From the NCBI RefSeq assembly GCF_001676705.1, contig NZ_CP016170.1, forward strand, positions 5,766,001 through 5,830,000: 64,000 nucleotides of DNA, given 5' to 3'. This document shows, piece by piece, positions 21,511-31,885 of this stretch; position 1 is the first letter of the stretch, and the number at the start of each line of letters is the position of its first letter. The notes beneath the pieces were generated by a model. It had not been told where the DNA came from and made no database searches. It saw nothing but the letters and a program-made list of their open reading frames with translations. This DNA is from Bordetella bronchialis. Its GTDB lineage: Bacteria > Pseudomonadota > Gammaproteobacteria > Burkholderiales > Burkholderiaceae_B. Made by a program: the position numbers and the translations under genes.

Positions 21511-22134
21511 TCAACGCGAATACAGTTCGACGACCATCGACTCGTTGACGTCGCGGGCGACGTCGGCACGATCCGGGGCCTGCTTGAAGACGCCGGTCAT
21601 CTTGTTGGTGTCGACCTCGACCCACTGGGGCAGGCCGATGCTGGTGGCCAGGTCCAGCGACTCACGGATGCGAGCCTGCTTCTTGGCCTTTTCACGCACG
21701 GAGATCACGTCACCGGCCTTGACCAGCATCGAAGCGATGTCGGCGGTATGGCCGTTCAGTTCGATCGCGCGGTGGCTGACCAGCTGGCGCGCTTCGGCGC
21801 GGGTCGAGCCGAAGCCCATGCGATAGACGACGTTGTCCAGACGCGATTCCAGCAGCTGGATCAGCTTTTCGCCGGTATTGCCGCGGACGCGATCGGCTTC
21901 CTGGAAGTACTTGCGGAACTGCTTCTCCAGCACGCCGTACATACGCTTCAGCTTTTGCTTTTCACGCAGCTGCTGGCCGTAGTCGGAAGTGCGCGCACCC
22001 GAAGTCCGGCCATGCTGGCCAGGCTTGGAATCCAGCTTGCACTTGGAATCCAGCGAACGACGGGCGCTCTTCAGGAACAGGTCGGTGCCCTCGCGCCGCG
22101 AGAGCTTGCATTTGGGTCCAATATAACGAGCCAC
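21511..22134 (-). CDS. rpsD: 30S ribosomal protein S4
   Basis: A 207-residue primary 16S rRNA-binding protein. It begins [16 protein letters not shown] and contains the S4 RNA-binding domain with [20 protein letters not shown]. No zinc-type cysteine cluster is present, so it is the zinc-free form. In E. coli S4 represses the alpha operon by binding its mRNA. The 270-base gap to rpoA is unusually long for this operon. Confidence 0.98.
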   Translation of the reverse strand: MARYIGPKCKLSRREGTDLFLKSARRSLDSKCKLDSKPGQHGRTSGARTSDYGQQLREKQKLKRMYGVLEKQFRKYFQEADRVRGNTGEKLIQLLESRLDNVVYRMGFGSTRAEARQLVSHRAIELNGHTADIASMLVKAGDVISVREKAKKQARIRESLDLATSIGLPQWVEVDTNKMTGVFKQAPDRADVARDVNESMVVELYSR

Positions 22135-22145
22135 GAGGATTCCCC

Positions 22146-22547
22146 TTAAATACGACGACGCTTGGGCGGACGGCAGCCGTTGTGCGGGACGGGCGTGATA
22201 TCGGCAATGCTCGAAATCTTGATGCCCAGCGCGTTCAGCGCGCGCACCGACGACTCACGGCCAGGGCCGGGGCCCTTGATACGCACTTCCAGCGTCTTGA
22301 TGCCGAATTCCAGCGCGATGCGGCCGGCCGTTTCGGCGGCAACCTGTGCCGCGAACGGGGTCGACTTGCGCGAGCCCTTGAAGCCCGCGCCACCCGACGT
22401 CGCCCAGGACAAGGCGTTGCCCTGGCGGTCGGTGATGGTGATGATGGTGTTGTTGAAGGACGCGTGGACGTGCGCGATGCCGTCCGACACGTTCTTCTTG
22501 ACCTTTTTGCGCACGCGCGAGGCGCCGCTGGTAGAAGCTTTCGCCAT
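22146..22547 (-). CDS. rpsK: 30S ribosomal protein S11
   Basis: A 133-residue protein of the 30S platform. Conserved [17 protein letters not shown] and the C-terminal [18 protein letters not shown] are intact. It lies 11 bases upstream of rpsD and 15 bases after rpsM in the alpha operon order. Confidence 0.98.
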   Translation of the reverse strand: MAKASTSGASRVRKKVKKNVSDGIAHVHASFNNTIITITDRQGNALSWATSGGAGFKGSRKSTPFAAQVAAETAGRIALEFGIKTLEVRIKGPGPGRESSVRALNALGIKISSIADITPVPHNGCRPPKRRRI

Positions 22548-22562
22548 AATCCTGTTCCTCGA

Positions 22563-22928
22563 TTATTTCTTCAGGGACGCCGCAGCACGACGCGGACCCT
22601 TGCGGGTACGGGCGTTGGTGCGGGTGCGCTGGCCGCGCACGGGCAGACCGCGCTTATGACGCATGCCACGGTAGGTGCCCAGGTCGATCAGGCGCTTGAT
22701 CGACAGTTGCACTTCGCGGCGCAGGTCGCCTTCGACGGTAAACACACCAACGTGTTCGCGGATACGCTCCAGCTCGGCGTCGGTGAGATCCTTGACCTTC
22801 TTGGTCGTCGGCACATTAGCAGCTTCGCAGATCTTGCGGGCGCGCGTACGACCAATGCCAAAAATGGCGGTCAGGCCGATCTCGGCGTGCTGATGCGGCG
22901 GAATGTTGATGCCAGCAATACGGGCCAT
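22563..22928 (-). CDS. rpsM: 30S ribosomal protein S13
   Basis: A 121-residue protein of the 30S head that contacts the P-site tRNA and the B1b bridge. It starts [19 protein letters not shown] and ends in the basic tail [15 protein letters not shown]. It opens the rpsM-rpsK-rpsD part of the alpha operon after rpmJ. Confidence 0.98.
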   Translation of the reverse strand: MARIAGINIPPHQHAEIGLTAIFGIGRTRARKICEAANVPTTKKVKDLTDAELERIREHVGVFTVEGDLRREVQLSIKRLIDLGTYRGMRHKRGLPVRGQRTRTNARTRKGPRRAAASLKK

Positions 22929-22968
22929 GACTGTTCCTTGAATAATCTATTGCGTGGGGGCCGAGCGA

Positions 22969-23082
22969 TCAGCCCTGACGCTGCTTGTGCCGCGGGTCGG
23001 TGCAGATGACGCGCACCACGCCGTGGCGTTTGATGATTTTGCAGTTGCGGCAGATCCGCTTAACCGATGCCAATACTTTCAT
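22969..23082 (-). CDS. rpmJ: 50S ribosomal protein L36
   Basis: A 37-residue protein reading [20 protein letters not shown] and ending [11 protein letters not shown]. The zinc-binding Cys-x2-Cys...Cys...His pattern (CRNC, CTDPRH) marks the zinc-containing C+ form. It lies between infA and rpsM, its usual place in beta-proteobacteria. Confidence 0.96.
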   Translation of the reverse strand: MKVLASVKRICRNCKIIKRHGVVRVICTDPRHKQRQG

Positions 23083-23116
23083 GGGTGACTCCCTGTTATT
23101 CCGTAAACCTGCCCGC

Positions 23117-23335
23117 CTACTTCGCGCGGAACACGATCCTGGCTCGCGTCAGGTCATAGGGCGTGAGCTCCACTGTGACCTTGTCGCCCGGCAGGATCCG
23201 GATGTAATGCATGCGCATCTTGCCGGAAATATGGCCCAGCACCACATGGCCGTTTTCAAGCTTGACGCGGAACGTCGCGTTGGGGAGGTTTTCCAGAACC
23301 TCGCCCTGCATCTGTATGAATTCGTCCTTTGCCAT
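23117..23335 (-). CDS. infA: Translation initiation factor IF-1
   Basis: A 72-residue single OB-fold protein (S1 domain), starting [19 protein letters not shown] and carrying [17 protein letters not shown]. It binds the 30S A site during initiation. It sits between secY and rpmJ; this in-operon location is typical of beta-proteobacteria, while E. coli keeps infA elsewhere. Confidence 0.97.
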   Translation of the reverse strand: MAKDEFIQMQGEVLENLPNATFRVKLENGHVVLGHISGKMRMHYIRILPGDKVTVELTPYDLTRARIVFRAK

Positions 23336-23344
23336 TCTCTTCGC

Positions 23345-24676
23345 TTAACGCATCGGCAGGTTCGAGTTCGAGCCCTTGAAGTTGGCCTTCTTGAGCAGTG
23401 AATCGTACTGGTGCGACATCATGTAGGCCTGAACCTGAGCCATGAAGTCCATCGTCACCACGACGATAATCAACAGCGAAGTGCCGCCGAAGTAGAACGG
23501 CACGTTCCAACGCATCACCAGAAATTCAGGGAACAGGCACACCAGGGTGATGTACAGCGCTCCCGCCAGCGTCAGGCGCATCAATATCTTGTCGATATAG
23601 CGCGCGGTCTGTTCGCCGGGACGGATGCCAGGGACGAAGGCACCGCTTTTCTTCAGGTTGTCTGCCGTTTCGCGGCTGTTGAATACCAGAGCCGTATAGA
23701 AAAAGCAGAAGAAAATGATTGCGGCCGAATACAGCGTGATGTACAGCGGCTGACGCGGCGACAGGGCGGCGGCCAGGTCGCTCAACCAGCGCATGTGCTC
23801 GCTGCTCGAGAACCAGCTGGTGATCGTCGCCGGAAACAGGATGATCGACGAAGCGAAGATCGGCGGGATCACCCCGGCCATGTTCAGCTTCAGCGGCAGA
23901 TGCGAGCTCTGGCCGCCATAGATCTTGTTTCCGACCTGACGCTTGGCATAGTTGACCGTGATCTTGCGCTGGCCGCGCTCCACGAACACCACGAAAGCCG
24001 TCACGACGATAACCAGGGCCACGATGAACAGCGCCGACAGCACCGACATCGAGTTCGTCCGCACCAGGTCCAGCAAGCCAGCCAAGGCAGTCGGCAATCC
24101 CGCCACGATACCCGCGAAGATCAGGATGGAGATCCCGTTGCCCAGGCCACGCTCGGTGATCTGCTCGCCCAGCCACATGATGAACATGGTGCCGGTCAGC
24201 AGCGTGATCACCGTCGTGAACCGGAACAGCATGCCCGGGTCCGTCACCAGGCCCGGCTGCGATTCCAGCGCGACCGAAATACCCACCGCCTGCACCAGCG
24301 CCAGCACCACGGTGCCGTAGCGGGTGTACTGCGTGATCTTGCGGCGGCCTGCCTCGCCTTCCTTCTTCAGCGCTTCCAGCGATGGGACGACCACCGACAT
24401 CAGCTGCATGATGATGGATGCCGAGATGTACGGCATGATTCCCAGCGCGAAGATGGAGAACCGCGAGAGTGCTCCGCCGGAAAACATGTTGAACAGGCCC
24501 AGGATCCCGCCCTGATTCTGCCGGAACAGATCAGCCAGCGCGTCCGGGTTGATGCCCGGAACGGGAATGTGGGTGCCCAGGCGGTAAACCACCAGGGCGA
24601 GCACGAGGAATACGAAACGGCGCTTCAGATCGCCGTATCGCGGTCCAGTCTTGCCCAGTGCCTGTGCGTTAGCCAC
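23345..24676 (-). CDS. secY: Protein translocase subunit SecY
   Basis: A 443-residue, ten-helix channel protein of the Sec translocon. The N-terminal [20 protein letters not shown] and the plug-region segment [21 protein letters not shown] are typical, as are the C5 loop residues around [14 protein letters not shown]. It forms the SecYEG pore with SecE and SecG encoded elsewhere. It lies 9 bases before infA and after rplO. Confidence 0.98.
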   Translation of the reverse strand: MANAQALGKTGPRYGDLKRRFVFLVLALVVYRLGTHIPVPGINPDALADLFRQNQGGILGLFNMFSGGALSRFSIFALGIMPYISASIIMQLMSVVVPSLEALKKEGEAGRRKITQYTRYGTVVLALVQAVGISVALESQPGLVTDPGMLFRFTTVITLLTGTMFIMWLGEQITERGLGNGISILIFAGIVAGLPTALAGLLDLVRTNSMSVLSALFIVALVIVVTAFVVFVERGQRKITVNYAKRQVGNKIYGGQSSHLPLKLNMAGVIPPIFASSIILFPATITSWFSSSEHMRWLSDLAAALSPRQPLYITLYSAAIIFFCFFYTALVFNSRETADNLKKSGAFVPGIRPGEQTARYIDKILMRLTLAGALYITLVCLFPEFLVMRWNVPFYFGGTSLLIIVVVTMDFMAQVQAYMMSHQYDSLLKKANFKGSNSNLPMR

Positions 24677-24686
24677 TGATCACCTC

Positions 24687-25127
24687 TCAGGCGAGCGAAC
24701 CGCCCGCGGCTTCGATGGCGGCGCGAGCGCCGGCCGTAGCGGTGATGCCCTTGAGCACCACCTTGCGCGACAGTTCACCGGACTTGATGACCTTGGCATA
24801 GCGGACCTGCTGGCCGACCACGCCGGCCTGCTTCAGCACCTGGACGTCGATTTCGTCGACGGGTACCTTCTGCAGGTCGGACAGGCGGACCTCGGCATAC
24901 AGGTGCTGGCCCAGGGGCGTGAAGCCACGCTTGGGCAAGCGGCGCTGCAGCGGCATCTGGCCGCCTTCGAAGCCGACTTTGTGGAAGCCGCCCGAACGCG
25001 ATTTCTGACCCTTGTGGCCACGGCCGGCGGTCTTGCCCAGGCCGGAACCGATGCCACGGCCGACACGGCGCTTGGCATGCTTGGAGCCCTCGGCGGGCTT
25101 CAGCGAGTTGAGTTGGATTTCGGACAT
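24687..25127 (-). CDS. rplO: 50S ribosomal protein L15
   Basis: A 146-residue late-assembly 23S-binding protein. The Gly/Arg-rich N-terminal extension ([20 protein letters not shown]) precedes the globular part with [15 protein letters not shown]. It lies 10 bases before secY. Confidence 0.98.
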   Translation of the reverse strand: MSEIQLNSLKPAEGSKHAKRRVGRGIGSGLGKTAGRGHKGQKSRSGGFHKVGFEGGQMPLQRRLPKRGFTPLGQHLYAEVRLSDLQKVPVDEIDVQVLKQAGVVGQQVRYAKVIKSGELSRKVVLKGITATAGARAAIEAAGGSLA

Positions 25128-25136
25128 CGCGATTCC

Positions 25137-25322
25137 TTAGACTTCCGTGACGGTGACCAGGTAATCCACAGTACGGATCATCCCGCGCACCTCGGGCGTA
25201 TCTTGCAGGACGCGCGAGCTATTGATACGGCGCAGGCCCAGGCCGCGCACGGTGTCGCGGTGGGATTGCTTGGTACCGATAACCGAGCGCACCAGGGTGA
25301 CTTTGATCTGCTTCTGAGCCAT
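25137..25322 (-). CDS. rpmD: 50S ribosomal protein L30
   Basis: A 61-residue protein with the L30 pattern [20 protein letters not shown] and [20 protein letters not shown]. It is placed between rpsE and rplO, 3 bases after rpsE. Confidence 0.97.
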   Translation of the reverse strand: MAQKQIKVTLVRSVIGTKQSHRDTVRGLGLRRINSSRVLQDTPEVRGMIRTVDYLVTVTEV

Positions 25323-25325
25323 GAC

Positions 25326-25847
25326 TTACCCCAGGATCTCTTCGACGGTCTTGCCGCGCTTGGCCGCGACTTCCGACGGAGTCATGGACGCGCGCAGGCC
25401 GTTCAGCGTGGCGCGGACCATGTTGTAAGGATTGCTGGAACCCAGGCTCTTCGCGACGACGTTGCGCACGCCCATCACTTCGAAAATGGCGCGCATCGGG
25501 CCGCCGGCGATCACGCCGGTACCTTCGGGAGCCGGGGAGATCAGCACGGTGGAAGCGCCATGCTTGCCGACCACGGTGTGGTACAGGGTGCCGTTCTTCA
25601 GGGCGACCTTGAACAGGCCGCGACGGGCCTGTTCCATCGCCTTCTGGACGGACACCGGCACTTCGCGCGCCTTGCCCTTGCCCATGCCGATGCGGCCATC
25701 GCCGTCACCGACCACGGTCAGCGCGGCGAAGCTCATCGTGCGACCGCCCTTGACCACTTTGCTGACGCGGTTCACCGCGATCATCTTTTCGCGCAGGCCG
25801 TCGTCGTTCTCTTTTTCCACGGCGCCTTTGCCTTGTGGTTTAGCCAT
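25326..25847 (-). CDS. rpsE: 30S ribosomal protein S5
   Basis: A 173-residue protein with the double-stranded RNA-binding N-terminal domain and the loop [20 protein letters not shown], the region linked in E. coli to spectinomycin response and ram phenotypes. The residues there look wild type. A short extra N-terminal stretch ([14 protein letters not shown]) is common in beta-proteobacteria. Confidence 0.98.
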   Translation of the reverse strand: MAKPQGKGAVEKENDDGLREKMIAVNRVSKVVKGGRTMSFAALTVVGDGDGRIGMGKGKAREVPVSVQKAMEQARRGLFKVALKNGTLYHTVVGKHGASTVLISPAPEGTGVIAGGPMRAIFEVMGVRNVVAKSLGSSNPYNMVRATLNGLRASMTPSEVAAKRGKTVEEILG

Positions 25848-25862
25848 TTGACTGATCCTCGC

Positions 25863-26228
25863 TTAGAACTTGAGGCCGGCTTCACGCGCGGCATCGGCCA
25901 GCGCCTTCACGCGGCCATGGTAACGGAAGCCCGAGCGATCGAAGGCGACCAGTTCGATACCGGCGGCCTTGGCCTTTTCGGCCACGCGCTTGCCCACCAG
26001 CTCGGCAGCGGCCTTGTTGCCGCCGCGGCCCGATTGGCCAGCCAGCTGGTTGCGCACTTCGGTTTCCAACGTGGAAGCGCTGACCAGCACGCGGTCGCCT
26101 TCCGGCGAAATGATGTTCGCGTAGATGTGCAGGTTCGAGCGGAAGATCGACAGGCGATGAACGCGCAGTTCGGAAATCTTCCGGCGGGTCGGAACCGCAC
26201 GACGCAAACGGGATACTTTCTTGTCCAT
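25863..26228 (-). CDS. rplR: 50S ribosomal protein L18
   Basis: A 121-residue 5S rRNA-binding protein, starting [18 protein letters not shown] with conserved [17 protein letters not shown] and the C-terminal [19 protein letters not shown]. It lies between rplF and rpsE in the spc order. Confidence 0.98.
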   Translation of the reverse strand: MDKKVSRLRRAVPTRRKISELRVHRLSIFRSNLHIYANIISPEGDRVLVSASTLETEVRNQLAGQSGRGGNKAAAELVGKRVAEKAKAAGIELVAFDRSGFRYHGRVKALADAAREAGLKF

Positions 26229-26249
26229 GATTCGTCCTTGCGTCCGCCG

Positions 26250-26783
26250 TTACTTCTTCTTGGTTTCCTTGATGACGACCTTCTCGTCGGCATAGCGCAC
26301 GCCCTTGCCCTTGTAGGGCTCGGGTTTGCGGTAGCCGCGGATCTTGGCCGCCTGCTGGCCCACTTCCTGCAGATTCGCGCCGCTGACGATGATTTCCGTC
26401 GGCGTGGGGCACTTCGCGGAGACACCCTTGGGCAGCTTGTGCTCGATGTCGTGCGAGAAACCAAGTTGCAGCTTGACGACGTCGCCTTGCACCTGGGCGC
26501 GGTAACCCACGCCCACCAGCGTCAGCTTGCGCTCGAAGCCCTTGCTGACACCCGTGACCATATTCGCGACCAGGGCGCGCACCGTGCCGGACATGGCGTT
26601 GGCGTGGCGGCCGTCGTTCGCGGCGACGAAGGTCAGCTTGCCTTCATCCAGCTTGACGACGACGTCGCCCGTCAGCGCTTGTTCCAGCGTGCCCAGGGGG
26701 CCCTTGACGGTGATCTGGTCTTCCTTCAACGTCACTTCGACGTTCTTCGGCACTTCGACCGGGTATTTGGCTATACGTGACAT
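26250..26783 (-). CDS. rplF: 50S ribosomal protein L6
   Basis: A 177-residue protein of two similar domains, starting [17 protein letters not shown]; the C-terminal rRNA-binding motif reads [19 protein letters not shown]. It sits near the sarcin-ricin loop. It lies 10 bases after rpsH. Confidence 0.98.
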   Translation of the reverse strand: MSRIAKYPVEVPKNVEVTLKEDQITVKGPLGTLEQALTGDVVVKLDEGKLTFVAANDGRHANAMSGTVRALVANMVTGVSKGFERKLTLVGVGYRAQVQGDVVKLQLGFSHDIEHKLPKGVSAKCPTPTEIIVSGANLQEVGQQAAKIRGYRKPEPYKGKGVRYADEKVVIKETKKK

Positions 26784-26793
26784 ACGACTCTCC

Positions 26794-27189
26794 TTAGGCC
26801 ACGTAGCACAGGACTTCGCCGCCCACGCCGTTGGCGCGAGCCTTGCGGTCGGTCATCACGCCACGCGAGGTCGACACGATGGCAACGCCCAGGCCGTTCA
26901 TGACCTCGGGAATGTTGCTGCGGCCCTTGTAGATACGCAGGCCGGGGCGCGATACGCGTTCGATGCGCTCGATGACCGGACGGCCGGCGTAGTACTTCAG
27001 GGAGATCTCGAGCTCAGGCTTGGCCTGGGTGCCCTTGACTTCGAACCCGTCGATGTAGCCTTCGTCCTTCAGCACGGCGGCGATGGCGGCCTTCAGCTTC
27101 GAGGACGGCATGGTCACCGTGACTTTGTCAACTTGCTGCGCATTGCGAATGCGGGTCAGCATATCGGCGATCGGATCGCTCATGCTCAT
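26794..27189 (-). CDS. rpsH: 30S ribosomal protein S8
   Basis: A 131-residue primary binding protein of the 16S central domain, ending in the conserved [20 protein letters not shown] region. ATG 27189 (MSMSDP) is preferred over the ATG six bases later because GGAG lies seven bases before it. In E. coli S8 represses the spc operon at a site near rplE; such a site was not searched for structurally here. Confidence 0.98.
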   Translation of the reverse strand: MSMSDPIADMLTRIRNAQQVDKVTVTMPSSKLKAAIAAVLKDEGYIDGFEVKGTQAKPELEISLKYYAGRPVIERIERVSRPGLRIYKGRSNIPEVMNGLGVAIVSTSRGVMTDRKARANGVGGEVLCYVA

Positions 27190-27199
27190 ATTCGTTCTC

Positions 27200-27505
27200 C
27201 TACCAGCTGGCCTTGGTGATGCCGGGGATTTCGCCCTTCATCGCCATTTCGCGAAGTTTGTGACGCGTCAGGCCGAACTTGCTGAACACGCCACGCGGAC
27301 GACCCGTCACGGCGCAGCGGTTGCGCTGGCGCGTGGGATTGGCGTTGCGCGGCAGCTGCTGCAGCTTGAGCCGAGCTTGGTAACGTTCTTCGTCGGTCTT
27401 CGACTGGTCGTCGATGATCGCCTTCAGTGCGGCGCGCTTGGCGGCGAATTTGTCAGCCAGCTTGGCGCGTTTGATGTCGCGATTGATGAGTGAGAGTTTG
27501 GCCAC
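27200..27505 (-). CDS. rpsN: 30S ribosomal protein S14
   Basis: A 101-residue long-form S14 without the CxxC zinc motifs, starting [19 protein letters not shown] and ending [11 protein letters not shown]. The [19 protein letters not shown] core is conserved. It lies between rplE and rpsH. Confidence 0.98.
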   Translation of the reverse strand: MAKLSLINRDIKRAKLADKFAAKRAALKAIIDDQSKTDEERYQARLKLQQLPRNANPTRQRNRCAVTGRPRGVFSKFGLTRHKLREMAMKGEIPGITKASW

Positions 27506-27516
27506 GTCATCGTCCC

Positions 27517-28056
27517 TTAATTACGAAACGGGAAGCTGAACGCCGTCAACAGCGCCTTGGCTTCTTCGTCGGTCTTGGCAGTGGTGGTGATGCTGATGTT
27601 CAACCCACGCAGCGCGTCGATCTTGTCGTACTCGATCTCGGGGAAAATGATCTGCTCTTTCACCCCGATGTTGTAGTTGCCGCGACCGTCGAAAGCACGG
27701 CCGGACACGCCACGGAAGTCACGCACGCGCGGGAAGGCCACGGTAACCAGGCGATCCAGGAAGTCGTACATCCGTTCGCCGCGCAGCGTCACCATGCAGC
27801 CGATCGGATAGTTTTCGCGGATCTTGAAACCGGCGATAGCCTTGCGGGTCTTGGTGATGACGGGCTTCTGGCCGGCGATCTTGGTCAGATCCGACACGGC
27901 GTGCTCGATCACTTTCTTGTCGGCCACGGCCTCGGACACGCCCATGTTCAGCGTGATCTTGGTGATGCGCGGCACTTCCATCGAGCTCTTGTAGCCGAAC
28001 TTGGTCTTCAGCTCGCCGGCGATCTTGTCGCGGTACAGGTCTTGCAAACGAGTCAT
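27517..28056 (-). CDS. rplE: 50S ribosomal protein L5
   Basis: A 179-residue 5S rRNA-binding protein at the B1b bridge. Conserved [32 protein letters not shown] and [18 protein letters not shown] are present. It lies 12 bases after rplX. Confidence 0.98.
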   Translation of the reverse strand: MTRLQDLYRDKIAGELKTKFGYKSSMEVPRITKITLNMGVSEAVADKKVIEHAVSDLTKIAGQKPVITKTRKAIAGFKIRENYPIGCMVTLRGERMYDFLDRLVTVAFPRVRDFRGVSGRAFDGRGNYNIGVKEQIIFPEIEYDKIDALRGLNISITTTAKTDEEAKALLTAFSFPFRN

Positions 28057-28068
28057 GTCTTACGCTCC

Positions 28069-28389
28069 TTACGCCTTGGCGCCGACTTCGGCACCATTGG
28101 AACGGAAGATGCGGACCCGGCGGCCGTCGACTTCCTTGACGCCCACGCGGTCGCCCTTGCCCGTAGCCGGGTTGAACAGCGCGACGTTGGAAATATGGAT
28201 AGGCATCGATTTTTCGACGATGCCGCCCGGGTTGTTGGCCATGGGGTTCGGCTTGGTGTGCTTCTTGACGACGTTCACGCCTTCGACCAGCACGTAGTCG
28301 GCATTCACGACCTGCAGCACGGTGCCGCGACGCTTCCTGTCGCGGCCGGTCAGGACGATGACTTCGTCACCTTTGCGGATATTGTTCAT
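28069..28389 (-). CDS. rplX: 50S ribosomal protein L24
   Basis: A 106-residue assembly-initiator protein with the KOW motif near the N-terminus ([19 protein letters not shown]) and the segment [15 protein letters not shown]. It lies 11 bases after rplN. Confidence 0.98.
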   Translation of the reverse strand: MNNIRKGDEVIVLTGRDRKRRGTVLQVVNADYVLVEGVNVVKKHTKPNPMANNPGGIVEKSMPIHISNVALFNPATGKGDRVGVKEVDGRRVRIFRSNGAEVGAKA

Positions 28390-28400
28390 CGCTGGGCTCC

Positions 28401-28778
28401 TTACAGCACTTCGGCCGCGAGCGACACGATCTTCATGAACTGCTCGGTACGCAGCTCACGGGTCACGGGTCCGAAAATGCGGGTGCCGATCGGTTCTTTC
28501 TTGGCGTTCAGCAGGACGGCGGCATTGCCGTTGACGCCGGGAAAACGGATCAACGAACCGTCCTTGCGGCGCACGCCGCTGGCGGTACGCACCACGACGG
28601 CGTTGTAGATTTCGCCCTTCTTGACGCGGCCACGCGGGGCGGCGTCGATGACGCTGACTTTGATGATGTCGCCGATACCGGCATAACGGCGCTTGGATCC
28701 GCCGAGCACCTTGATGCACCGCACTCGGCGCGCACCAGTGTTGTCGGCCACGTCCAGCGTGGTCTGCATTTGGATCAT
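28401..28778 (-). CDS. rplN: 50S ribosomal protein L14, with a small loop insertion
   Basis: A 125-residue protein, a little longer than the roughly 122 residues common in the family. The core ([49 protein letters not shown]) is intact. Around residues 79-85 it reads [12 protein letters not shown] where most L14 proteins, from memory, have F-D-GNAAVLL, a net gain of three residues. It also has Arg where Met is common before CIKVLGG. It is the first gene of the spc part and lies about 400 bases downstream of a good promoter. Confidence 0.96.
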   Translation of the reverse strand: MIQMQTTLDVADNTGARRVRCIKVLGGSKRRYAGIGDIIKVSVIDAAPRGRVKKGEIYNAVVVRTASGVRRKDGSLIRFPGVNGNAAVLLNAKKEPIGTRIFGPVTRELRTEQFMKIVSLAAEVL

Positions 28779-29188
28779 GATTTTTCCTGTTCCAACTTAA
28801 CGGAGAGTGCGATTGCCGCCCCAATGACGCCGACCCTTGCGGGCCACCGAAATAGCGCGGGCACACCAGCCCTTTCCGTCAGTTTTGGTCCCGTAAGGGT
28901 TTAGGTTCCCATAAGGGCTTGATAACCCTGGTCCGCCCGGCGGCCCCTGACACGGCCCGCGCGACCGGAACCGGCCGCCGCGCACCCCATCCTGGACCAG
29001 GACAAAACCAGAGTTGGTATCCTGCGGATTTCTCCCAAGAACCTGCGACCCCGACCCCCGGCCCGGACCCCACCAGAAACCCCGACCGCCGTTGCAATCG
29101 CTGCCATCGTGGGCTGCGGACTGAACGCGCCGGAAATCCCGGGCTGGTCCCGGCAGAATGTCAGACAGACTCTGCGGGAAAGCTATCT
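28779..29188 (-). other. Long leader of the spc operon
   Basis: About 400 untranslated bases between the promoter at 29189-29217 and rplN. It contains two tandem related segments, 28887-28902 and 28904-28920, each with a CCC-N4-GGG core (CCCGTAAGGG and CCCATAAGGG). I see no credible gene in it. Confidence 0.5.
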
Positions 29189-29217
29189 ATTCTAGCCCGT
29201 CCGCCAAACGTTCGCAA
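29189..29217 (-). promoter_or_regulatory. Probable sigma-70 promoter of the spc operon
   Basis: On the minus strand TTGCGA (29212-29217) and TAGAAT (29189-29194) are separated by 17 bases. It lies just after the stop codon of the hydroxylase gene and directs transcription into rplN. It explains how the spc genes are expressed although the S10 part ends in a terminator 3 kb upstream. Confidence 0.75.
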
Positions 29218-29226
29218 GGGGAATCT

Positions 29227-29982
29227 TCAGTCCTGCCCGTAGTAGCCTTTTTCCCACAGATCGTGGTTGGCCTTGGACTGCCGGATCTCCGGCGTCATGG
29301 GCGCCACCGCCAGCACCAACCGGTTCAACCAGTTGACGGGCCAGCGGCACGGCCGGTCGAAATCGATGAACAGCACCGCCCGCAGCCCATCGGTATCGTT
29401 ATGGACCTCATGCGGATAGAGGTCGTCGAACACCACCGCCCTGCCCTCTTGCCAGATGTAGCGCTGCCCATCGACTTCTATCCAGCATTGTTCGCGGGGC
29501 TCCGGGACGATAAGCCCCAGGTGCAGGCGCAGCACGCCATTGTAGGGGCCGCGGTGCAGTGGGATGCGCTTGCCGGGCTCCAGGATGGAGAAGAACGCGG
29601 TGCGGATCCCCGGGATGCCGGCGATGGCGCGCGCCGTCGCGGGACAACGCGCCAGATTGCGCTCCGCGCGCAGCCCATAGGCCATGAAGACGAAGGTCTT
29701 CCACTGGCGGTCCGTGGTGATCGTCGCCACGTCGGGCGAGAGCTCGTGGAATGCCGGGAGTTTCTCCCGGTCGCGCAGGATCTCCGTCAGTTCCTCCCGG
29801 ATGGCCGGCGCCGCGGCCTCCAGCCCGGGCACCCAGGGGAAGGCGGCGTTGTCGAAGATGGGATGGTCCCCCACCAGGGACGCGCGGGCGATCGCGTTAT
29901 GGAGGATGTCCACGACGGCGAAGAAGAACCGGGAAAACAGGGGCGGAGATGACTTGTTCGGGGCGGTATCTATGGGCTGCAC
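29227..29982 (-). CDS. LpxO-like aspartyl/asparaginyl beta-hydroxylase family dioxygenase
   Basis: A 251-residue protein of the Fe(II)/2-oxoglutarate dioxygenase family that includes LpxO (lipid A 2-hydroxylase). Metal-ligand motifs fit HRGPYNGVLRLHLGL and FDDLYPHEVHND, and basic residues in LHLGLIVPEPR could bind 2-oxoglutarate. A hydrophobic patch near the N-terminus (SRFFFAVVDILHNAI) could associate it with the membrane. No ATG lies in a suitable place; GTG 29982 is the best start but lacks a clear ribosome-binding site. It lies between rpsQ and rplN, oriented with them. Hydroxylation of lipid A acyl chains is the likeliest role, but a protein substrate cannot be excluded. Confidence 0.78.
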   Translation of the reverse strand: MQPIDTAPNKSSPPLFSRFFFAVVDILHNAIARASLVGDHPIFDNAAFPWVPGLEAAAPAIREELTEILRDREKLPAFHELSPDVATITTDRQWKTFVFMAYGLRAERNLARCPATARAIAGIPGIRTAFFSILEPGKRIPLHRGPYNGVLRLHLGLIVPEPREQCWIEVDGQRYIWQEGRAVVFDDLYPHEVHNDTDGLRAVLFIDFDRPCRWPVNWLNRLVLAVAPMTPEIRQSKANHDLWEKGYYGQD

Positions 29983-30297
29983 AGTTCTAGGCCGTTCGTG
30001 TCGTTCTCTGATCCGGTCGCGGAAAGCTATTCTTGCCGACGCGCCGCCCTGGTACGGCAGGACCTTCGCGGGCAGCGAGCCGGTTTGCCGTCGGGGCCCA
30101 TCTTGGACCAGCGCGATTTCTGCATGGTTCCGGCCCGCAGCGCATAATACCGCCCGAGCCGGCTCCGGCGGGCATGCGATGTGCCGCCCGCGGCGCCCGA
30201 CGGCCCCTGGGTTTAGACTGACACTCGCGCGGCCGGGCGGCCTGGCCTGGCCGGGCACGGCAGGACCGCATCCAATCCATAGACGAGGGATAACAGA
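29983..30297. other. Divergent intergenic region between hydroxylase and aldehyde dehydrogenase
   Basis: A 315-base gap between divergent starts. It should contain promoters for both genes, but I could not assign convincing hexamers. GAGGG lies eight bases before the aldehyde dehydrogenase ATG. No gene is seen. Confidence 0.5.
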
Positions 30298-31725
30298 ATG
30301 TACGAACAGTTGGCGTTGTATATCGATGGCGAATTCCTGTCGGGCGAGGGACGCCAGAGCCAGGACGTGACCAATCCGGCCACCCTCGAGGTCCTGGGCA
30401 AGCTGCCCCATGCCACCGAAGCCGACCTGGACCGCGCCCTGCAGGCGGCGCAGCGCGCCTTCGAGTCCTGGCGCCGTACGTCGCCGATGGAACGCTCGCG
30501 CATCCTGCGCAAGGTCGCCGAGCTGTCGCGCGAGCGCGCCCAGGAGATCGGCCGCAACATGACCATGGACCAGGGCAAGCCCCTGGCCGAGGCCGTGCTG
30601 GAGGTGACCAGCTGCTCGGAGCACTGCGAGTGGCACGCCGAGGAATGCCGCCGCATCTACGGCCGCGTCATCCCGCCGCGCAATCCGGACGTCCGCCAAT
30701 TCGTGGTGCGTGAGCCGATCGGCGTGTGCGCGGCCTTCACGCCCTGGAACTTCCCGTACAACCAGGCCATCCGCAAAATCGCCGCGGCCCTGGGCGCCGG
30801 CTGCACCATCATCCTGAAGGGACCGGAGGACTCGCCCAGCGCGGTCATGGCCATCGCCCGCATGTTCCACGACGCCGGCCTGCCCCCGGGCTGCCTGAAC
30901 ATCGTATGGGGCGAGCCGGCCAAGATTTCCGAATACCTGATCCGCTCGCCCATCGTGCGCAAGATCTCCTTCACGGGCTCCGTGCCCGTCGGCAAGCACC
31001 TGGCCGCGCTGGCCGGCGCGCACATGAAGCGCAGCACCATGGAACTGGGCGGCCATTCGCCGGTGCTGGTCTTCGACGACGCCGACATCGAGCGCGCGGC
31101 CGAGATGCTGGCGCGCTTCAAGATCCGCAACGCCGGGCAGGTCTGCGTGTCGCCCACCCGCTTCTATGTGCAAAAGGGCGCCTACGACAAATTCCTGGCC
31201 CGCTTCACGGACGTGCTCAAGAACATCAAGGTCGGCAATGGCCTGGAAGCCGGCACGGAAATGGGCCCGCTCGCGCACGAGCGGCGGGTCCCCACCATGA
31301 GCCGCTTCGTCGAGGACGCCGTCGGCAAGGGCGCCAAGGTCGTCCTGGGCGGCGCCCCCATCGAGCGGGCCGGCCATTTCTTCGCGCCGACCGTCATCAC
31401 CGACCTGCCCGAAGACGCCATGCTGATGACCGAAGAGCCCTTCGGCCCGCTGGCACCCGTGGTGCCCTTCACCGATACGGACGAGGCCATCAAGCGCGCC
31501 AACAGCCTGCCCTTCGGCTTGTCGTCCTACGTGTTCACCAACTCGCTGAAGACCGCCACCAAGGTGTCCAACGCCCTGGAAGCCGGCATGGTCAACATCA
31601 ACCATTTCGGCAGCGCGCTGGCGGAAACGCCTTTCGGCGGCGTCAAGGACAGCGGCATTGGCAGCGAAGGCGGCACGGAGACCTTCGACGGCTACCTGGT
31701 GACCAAGTTCATCACGCATATCTGA
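30298..31725 (+). CDS. NAD(P)-dependent aldehyde dehydrogenase, succinate-semialdehyde dehydrogenase-like
   Basis: A 475-residue enzyme of the ALDH superfamily that oxidises an aldehyde to an acid. The Asn of FTPWNFP, the cofactor-binding SFTGSVPVG, the general base Glu in MELGGHSP and the catalytic Cys in NAGQVCVSP are all present, as is [10 protein letters not shown]. The pattern is closest to the GabD/glycolaldehyde group, so succinate semialdehyde is only a guess. It is transcribed opposite to the ribosomal genes that flank it. The stop is followed by the small hairpin CTGTCCAA/TTGGACAG (31738-31760) without a T tract. Confidence 0.93.
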   Translation: MYEQLALYIDGEFLSGEGRQSQDVTNPATLEVLGKLPHATEADLDRALQAAQRAFESWRRTSPMERSRILRKVAELSRERAQEIGRNMTMDQGKPLAEAVLEVTSCSEHCEWHAEECRRIYGRVIPPRNPDVRQFVVREPIGVCAAFTPWNFPYNQAIRKIAAALGAGCTIILKGPEDSPSAVMAIARMFHDAGLPPGCLNIVWGEPAKISEYLIRSPIVRKISFTGSVPVGKHLAALAGAHMKRSTMELGGHSPVLVFDDADIERAAEMLARFKIRNAGQVCVSPTRFYVQKGAYDKFLARFTDVLKNIKVGNGLEAGTEMGPLAHERRVPTMSRFVEDAVGKGAKVVLGGAPIERAGHFFAPTVITDLPEDAMLMTEEPFGPLAPVVPFTDTDEAIKRANSLPFGLSSYVFTNSLKTATKVSNALEAGMVNINHFGSALAETPFGGVKDSGIGSEGGTETFDGYLVTKFITHI

Positions 31726-31885
31726 GCCACGACCATCCTGTCCAATGTCGCCTTGGACAGCGGACAGGATTCCAAAACCGGATTGCCCGAATCGACAAGC
31801 CGGTCCCGCGCCCCGATGTTGTGATTCCGGGAGCCCGCCGCGCCATGGCTGCGCGCTGGCGGGCGCCCCTTACCGGAGGCACAAC

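Noticed and set aside
29983..31719. Extension of the LpxO-like frame across the aldehyde dehydrogenase gene
   Set aside because: The frame is the antisense shadow of the dehydrogenase; family similarity begins only after the GTG at 29982.
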